A program made the position numbers and the translations under genes. Shown here one piece after another: positions 8,514-11,452 of a stretch of 11,452 nucleotides of DNA (position 1 is its first letter; each line of letters begins with the position of its first letter). Source of the stretch: Desulfovibrio sp. Lineage in GTDB: Bacteria > Desulfobacterota > Desulfovibrionia > Desulfovibrionales > Desulfovibrionaceae. Under the pieces are notes generated by a model. The model made no database searches. It was not told the DNA's origin and saw only the letters and a program-made list of their open reading frames with translations. The DNA lies in contig JALHHV010000021.1 of NCBI GenBank assembly GCA_022837365.1, positions 1 to 11,452 of the forward strand. The letters are read 5' to 3'.

Positions 8514-10199
8514 CTACTTCTTGCGCTTTTCCAGGGCGGCCTGCAAGGCGCTGCCCAGGCTGCCGAAGCCGCCGGAATCGCCCGACACCACGGTGGCCGG
8601 GGCGGAAGAGCGCGAACCGCGCCCGCCTTCGCGGCCGCCCGGGCGTCCTTCGTGATGCTCGCGCTTCTGGGGCTGGGCGTACTTGCGCCATTCGCCGTCG
8701 TCCTCGCCGGTGGCGTCGGCCGGGGCCAGCGAGATGCGGCGGGCCTTCACGTCCAGGTCGCGCACCACCAGCGAGACTTCCGCGCCGGGGTTCAGCCCGG
8801 CGTAGGTCCTGGACTGGGGCGAGGTGGCGGCCACGGCGTTGGGCAGCAGCCCGGTGACGCCGGGGGCCAGGTTCACGAACAGCCCGAAGGGCGCGCGCTT
8901 CTCCACGGTGCCGGTGACGGTGGACCCGGCGGGGAAGCGTTCTTCCACCGTGGACCACGGGTCGCCCTCGGCGTCGCGCAGGCTCAGCGACAGCCGCTTG
9001 CGGGCGGGGTCCAGTTCCTTGATCTTCACGGACACGGTCTCGCCGGGGGTCACGGCCTCTTCGGGCTTGTTGATGCGGCGGGTCCAGGACATTTCGGAAA
9101 GATGCACCAGACCTTCCACGCCGGGCAGCACTTCGATGAAGGCGCCGAACGGGGCGAGGCGGGTGACCTTGCCGGTGATGATCTGGTCGGGGTCGAGCCG
9201 TTCGGCCACGTCCTGCCACGGGTCGCCGGACACCTGGCGGATGGACAGCGAGATGCGCGGGCCCTTGCGGGAATCCCTGCCGCCCTTGCCTTCTTCCGCA
9301 CCGGCGATGGACAGCACCTTCACGCGCACCTTGTCGCCCACGCTCACGGCCTCGTCGGCCTGCTGCACGCGCGACCACGACAGCTCGGAAACGTGCACCA
9401 TGCCTTCCAGGCCGGGCGCTATCTCCACGAAGGCGCCGAACGGGGCAAGGCGGGCCACGGTGCCTTCCAGCACGTCGCCTTCCTTCACGTTTTCCATGAG
9501 GGCGCTCAGCGATTCGGCCTGCTCGCGCTCCAGCAGCATGCGGCGCGAAACCACGATGTTGCGGCCGTTCTGCTCCAGGCGGGTGATCAGGAACTGGAAG
9601 GTCTGGCCGGTGAACGATTCCGGCTCGGCGCCGGGGCGCAGGTCCATCTGGCTGGCCGGGCAGAAGGCGCGGCGCTTCATGACCTCGACGTTGAAGCCGC
9701 CCTTGCAGGGGCCCGTGACGCGGCCTTCCACGGGGATGCCGGCCTCGCGGGCGTCCTCCAGCTGGGCCAGGCCCACCTGGCCGCCCATGGCGCGCGACAG
9801 CTTGATTTCGTTGGCGTTGGCCGAAACCACGTACAGTTCCAGCACGTCGCCCACGGCCACGGGCAGGTTGCCTTCGGCGTCCTCCAGCTCCTTGCGGTCC
9901 ACAAGACCGTCCACCTTGGCCCCGGTGGCGACGAAGACGGTGTCCTCGCCGATGGCCACCACGGTGGCCTTCACCCGTTCGCCGGTGCGCACGGTTTCCG
10001 CCGTGCCGGAATGCGCCTCCAGCAGGTCCGCGAAGCTGGCGTTCTCGTCGAATGCGTCTTCTTCGCTCATTTCGACGGGGGCCGCCTCCTGCGGGGCAGG
10101 GGCAACGGTGGCTTCGGGGGCGGTGGCTTCCGCCTGTCCGGTTTCGGTGGCGGCCTCCGGGGTTTCCAGCCCGGTGGCTTCGGTGCGTTCACCAGTCAT
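8514..10199 (-). CDS. rpsA: S1 RNA-binding-domain protein, ribosomal protein S1-like
   Basis: Predicted 561-residue cytoplasmic protein with five S1 (OB-fold) repeats at about residues 70-138, 155-220, 240-322, 337-409 and 424-493. Repeats 3 and 4 carry the full signature (GTVARLAPFGAFVEI...EGMVHVSELSW; GKVTRLAPFGAFIEV...EGLVHLSEMSW); repeat 5 is similar but ends the motif GVTGLLPNAV. S1 proteins hold mRNA on the 30S subunit and promote initiation on structured messages. E. coli S1 has six repeats, so one is missing here. The N-terminus (1-60) is acidic and Ala/Glu/Thr-rich, and the C-terminus (505-561) is Gly/Arg-rich ending in KRKK, unlike canonical S1. It may therefore be an S1 paralogue rather than the main ribosomal protein. 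The start at 10199 is set by AAGGAG (complement of 10209-10214); a longer in-frame start at 10250 lacks support. Own terminator downstream; divergent from ppiC. Confidence 0.85.
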   Translation of the reverse strand: MTGERTEATGLETPEAATETGQAEATAPEATVAPAPQEAAPVEMSEEDAFDENASFADLLEAHSGTAETVRTGERVKATVVAIGEDTVFVATGAKVDGLVDRKELEDAEGNLPVAVGDVLELYVVSANANEIKLSRAMGGQVGLAQLEDAREAGIPVEGRVTGPCKGGFNVEVMKRRAFCPASQMDLRPGAEPESFTGQTFQFLITRLEQNGRNIVVSRRMLLEREQAESLSALMENVKEGDVLEGTVARLAPFGAFVEIAPGLEGMVHVSELSWSRVQQADEAVSVGDKVRVKVLSIAGAEEGKGGRDSRKGPRISLSIRQVSGDPWQDVAERLDPDQIITGKVTRLAPFGAFIEVLPGVEGLVHLSEMSWTRRINKPEEAVTPGETVSVKIKELDPARKRLSLSLRDAEGDPWSTVEERFPAGSTVTGTVEKRAPFGLFVNLAPGVTGLLPNAVAATSPQSRTYAGLNPGAEVSLVVRDLDVKARRISLAPADATGEDDGEWRKYAQPQKREHHEGRPGGREGGRGSRSSAPATVVSGDSGGFGSLGSALQAALEKRKK

Positions 10200-10289
10200 C
10201 AGTCCGATCTCCTTGAAAAGTGGCGTGCGCCGCGTGGCGTTCACCCGCAATATCAGCGCCGAAGGTCAAGGGCAAGTGCGACGGCGTGG

Positions 10290-10318
10290 TTGCGTCGCCG
10301 TCCATGGCGTGCGATAAT
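10290..10318 (+). promoter_or_regulatory. Promoter of ppiC
   Basis: TTGCGT (10290-10295) and GATAAT (10313-10318) are separated by 17 nt. The -10 matches at 5 of 6 positions, the -35 only at its TTG. It lies 33 nt before the ppiC start in the divergent rpsA-ppiC gap. A strong AAGGAGG (10341-10347) follows, 4 nt before the ATG. I could not make out a convincing promoter for rpsA on the other strand. Confidence 0.5.
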
Positions 10319-10351
10319 GGGGCGAAATCGCCATTTCCGTAAGGAGGTTTC

Positions 10352-10567
10352 ATGCTCAAAGCCAAGGCACGCCACATTCTCGTCGATACCGAGGATGCCT
10401 GCAACGAATTGAAGGCCCGCATCCAGGCGGGCGAAGACTTCGCCGAGGTGGCGCGCGCCCACTCCAAGTGCCCGTCGGGCCGCCGTGGCGGCGACCTGGG
10501 GGAATTCCCCCGTGGCGCCATGGTGCCCGAATTCGACGAAGCCGTGTTCACCGGCGACATCATCTGA
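10352..10567 (+). CDS. ppiC: Parvulin-type peptidyl-prolyl isomerase, C-terminally truncated
   Basis: A 71-residue reading frame with an excellent ribosome site and the typical PpiC opening KARHILVDTEDAC. It keeps much of the parvulin core: His8, the SKCPSGRRGGDLGEF block (38-52, with Cys40), Met57 and Phe61. These cytoplasmic enzymes catalyse cis-trans isomerisation of X-Pro bonds and are normally about 92 residues. Here the frame stops after AVFTGDII, so the last strand, with its conserved T-Q-F-G-Y-H and active-site His, is missing. The expected ending HLIEV is present immediately downstream in another frame (separate entry), which shows that roughly 35-45 nt, not a multiple of three, have been lost. 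The protein probably cannot fold or work normally, unless the loss is an assembly or sequencing artefact. Its neighbours (Hsp20, a Lon-like protease, degP, hslU) fit a protein-folding role. Confidence 0.85.
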   Translation: MLKAKARHILVDTEDACNELKARIQAGEDFAEVARAHSKCPSGRRGGDLGEFPRGAMVPEFDEAVFTGDII

Positions 10568-10596
10568 TCGAAGTCACGTCGCGCTCCGGCGACTAG
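10561..10596 (+). pseudogene. Out-of-frame remnant of the ppiC 3' end
   Basis: From 10561 the frame shifted relative to ppiC reads HLIEVTSRSGD followed by TAG (10594-10596). In E. coli PpiC the protein ends GYHIIKVLYRN, so this is the genuine C-terminal strand of the parvulin, separated from its gene by a small internal deletion. It begins within the CATCATC sequence at the junction, so slippage between short repeats is a plausible cause. Confidence 0.75.
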
Positions 10597-10687
10597 GCCA
10601 ACCTCCGCAAGGGAAACGCCTTTTCGCCTCCGTCCACTGGACGGGGCAGCGCCGCCGCCTTATTCCGATATGCAGAGAACCGCAACC

Positions 10688-10735
10688 CGGCCGGGGCGGC
10701 TGCCCCGCAAGGCACCGCCCCGGCCGTCCGTTTTT
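10688..10735 (+). terminator. Intrinsic terminator after ppiC
   Basis: A perfect 12-bp stem (CGGCCGGGGCGG at 10688-10699 with its complement at 10715-10726) with a 15-nt loop, followed by TCCGTTTTT ending at 10735. It separates ppiC from hsp20. The remaining gap to the hsp20 ATG is only 60 nt, and I see no clear promoter in it. Confidence 0.85.
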
Positions 10736-10795
10736 CCGCCGGTCGTCGTCCGGCCACCGTTCGCACCTTGTGCCCCATTTCCGGAGGTCACCCGC

Positions 10796-11224
10796 ATGGC
10801 CAACTTCAAATTGTGGAAAAGCGAGGAGTTGCAGCGCCTGAGAAGCGAGAGCGACCGGATGTTCGACCGGTTGTGCTCGGAACTGGGCCTGCCCTCGGTC
10901 TGCCAGCCGTTGATGGAACCGGCGCTGCGCATGATCGACACCCCCGATGCGGTGGTGGTCGAGGCGCAGTTGCCGGGCGTCATCGCCGAAGACCTCGACA
11001 TCGTCATCACCGGCAGCGTGCTCATCGTGCGCTGCGCCCAAAGCGCCAGCTGCGCCATCGGCGAATCCAGCAGCCGGTACGAAAGCCGCTTCATGCTGCC
11101 GTGCAAGATCCGCACGGAAGATGTGGAGGCGGAACTGGACGAGGGCGTCCTGCGCATCACCATGCCCAAGTGCCGCAGGCCCGAGGCGCGCCGCGTTCCC
11201 GTCAGGACCGGCCGGGCCGGTTGA
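10796..11224 (+). CDS. Hsp20/alpha-crystallin small heat-shock protein, cysteine-rich
   Basis: Predicted 142-residue cytoplasmic chaperone. The alpha-crystallin domain runs from about residue 42 to 125: PALRMIDTPDAVVVEAQLPGV, EDLDIVITGSVLIVRC, a YESRFMLP strand, and the closing EGVLRITMPK with the conserved G-V-L (117-119). Small heat-shock proteins form oligomers that hold unfolding clients without ATP. The N-terminal arm (1-41) is helical and charged; the C-terminal tail is Arg-rich and lacks an obvious I-x-I motif, apart from RVPVR (133-137). There are six cysteines (27, 36, 80, 86, 103, 126), unusual for the family. The start is the ATG at 10796 with GGAGG 8 nt upstream; the frame stays open further 5' but crosses the terminator. 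It ends 16 nt before a Lon-like protease gene, suggesting a two-gene operon. No CIRCE-like heat-shock operator is visible. Confidence 0.88.
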   Translation: MANFKLWKSEELQRLRSESDRMFDRLCSELGLPSVCQPLMEPALRMIDTPDAVVVEAQLPGVIAEDLDIVITGSVLIVRCAQSASCAIGESSSRYESRFMLPCKIRTEDVEAELDEGVLRITMPKCRRPEARRVPVRTGRAG

Positions 11225-11240
11225 GAAACAAGGAGGCACC

Positions 11241-11452
11241 ATGACCACCACCAAGAAGGCGACCAAACGCACCGCTGCCTCTTCCGCGTCCCCGTCCCTG
11301 CCCGCATCCCCGTCCGCGCCCTTATCCGCGCCGGGCGGCGGGGGGCTTCCCGCTCCGCTCGCGCCCGAACAGCTGCGCTGGACGCTCGACCCCGCAACGC
11401 TGTCCTTCGCCCACACCGGCGAAGTGGAGGAACAGGCCGACATCATCGGCCA
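11241..11452 (+). CDS. Probable Lon-type (LonB-like) AAA+ protease, 5' end only
   Basis: A reading frame starts at 11241 behind an AAGGAGG ribosome site and runs off the window after 70 full codons. Residues 2-40 are a Lys/Thr then Ser/Pro/Ala-rich linker. The first recognisable segment is APEQLRWTLDPATLSF followed by a conserved-looking acidic stretch and ADIIG. LonB-like AAA+ proteases of proteobacteria start with L-R-W-x-x-D-P-x-x-(L/F)-x-F, then T-x-E-(L/V), then I-I-G-Q-E-R just before their ATPase domain, and this fragment agrees. Such enzymes degrade damaged proteins in the cytoplasm. It lies 16 nt after hsp20 and is probably co-transcribed with it, which fits a proteostasis role. No Walker motif or catalytic Ser-Lys is in the window, so the call rests on about 30 residues. 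Confidence 0.6.
   Translation, partial: MTTTKKATKRTAASSASPSLPASPSAPLSAPGGGGLPAPLAPEQLRWTLDPATLSFAHTGEVEEQADIIG

Noticed and set aside
8418..10412. A 664-codon open frame on the plus strand
   Set aside because: Antisense of the S1 gene; the composition is typical of a shadow frame and no ribosome site precedes it.
10736..10795. Sigma-54 or CIRCE element before hsp20
   Set aside because: The GG/GC spacing in CGGCCACCGTTCGCAC is one base short for sigma-54, and no TTAGCACTC/GAGTGCTAA pair is present.
10574..11446. A 290-codon open frame on the minus strand
   Set aside because: Antisense of hsp20 and the Lon-like start, and it crosses the strong ppiC terminator; the plus-strand genes have Shine-Dalgarno sites and recognisable motifs.

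Overview
The window is GC-rich (I judge roughly two-thirds G+C) and closely packed. Its gene content points to a sulfate-reducing deltaproteobacterium of the Desulfovibrionaceae, close to Desulfovibrio/Nitratidesulfovibrio vulgaris. The clearest markers are a Tat-exported split-Soret dihaem cytochrome c, the rpsA-like/degP/hslU/argB gene order, and intergenic repeats of a kind I associate with Desulfovibrio genomes. The strain assignment is inference from pattern recognition; no search was run.

Left part (1-2624, plus strand): the 3' end of a family 9 (heptosyltransferase-like) glycosyltransferase, then a CgeB-type glycosyltransferase 9 nt downstream, then an exported family-3 solute-binding protein. 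The first two look like the end of a surface-glycan operon. The third converges on the split-Soret cytochrome gene (2777-3625, minus), with a large hairpin between them. The cytochrome has a good sigma-54 (-24/-12) promoter match and a palindrome just upstream of it.

Middle part (3970-10199, minus strand): in transcription order, a five-domain S1 RNA-binding protein (rpsA-like), a DegP/HtrA periplasmic protease, the HslU unfoldase and acetylglutamate kinase ArgB. rpsA has its own intrinsic terminator and degP its own sigma-70-like promoter. The 367-nt gap between hslU and argB holds a roughly 323-nt structured element with long terminal inverted repeats and three copies of a 48-nt repeat.

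Right part (10352-11452, plus strand): a parvulin (PpiC) gene whose 3' end has been lost by a small out-of-frame deletion, a strong intrinsic terminator, a cysteine-rich Hsp20, and the first 70 codons of what looks like a Lon-type AAA+ protease. Together with degP and hslU this makes a protein quality-control neighbourhood around the S1 gene.

I found no complete undescribed system. The points most worth checking are the disrupted ppiC, the hslU-argB intergenic element, the sigma-54 promoter of the cytochrome and the cysteine-rich Hsp20.
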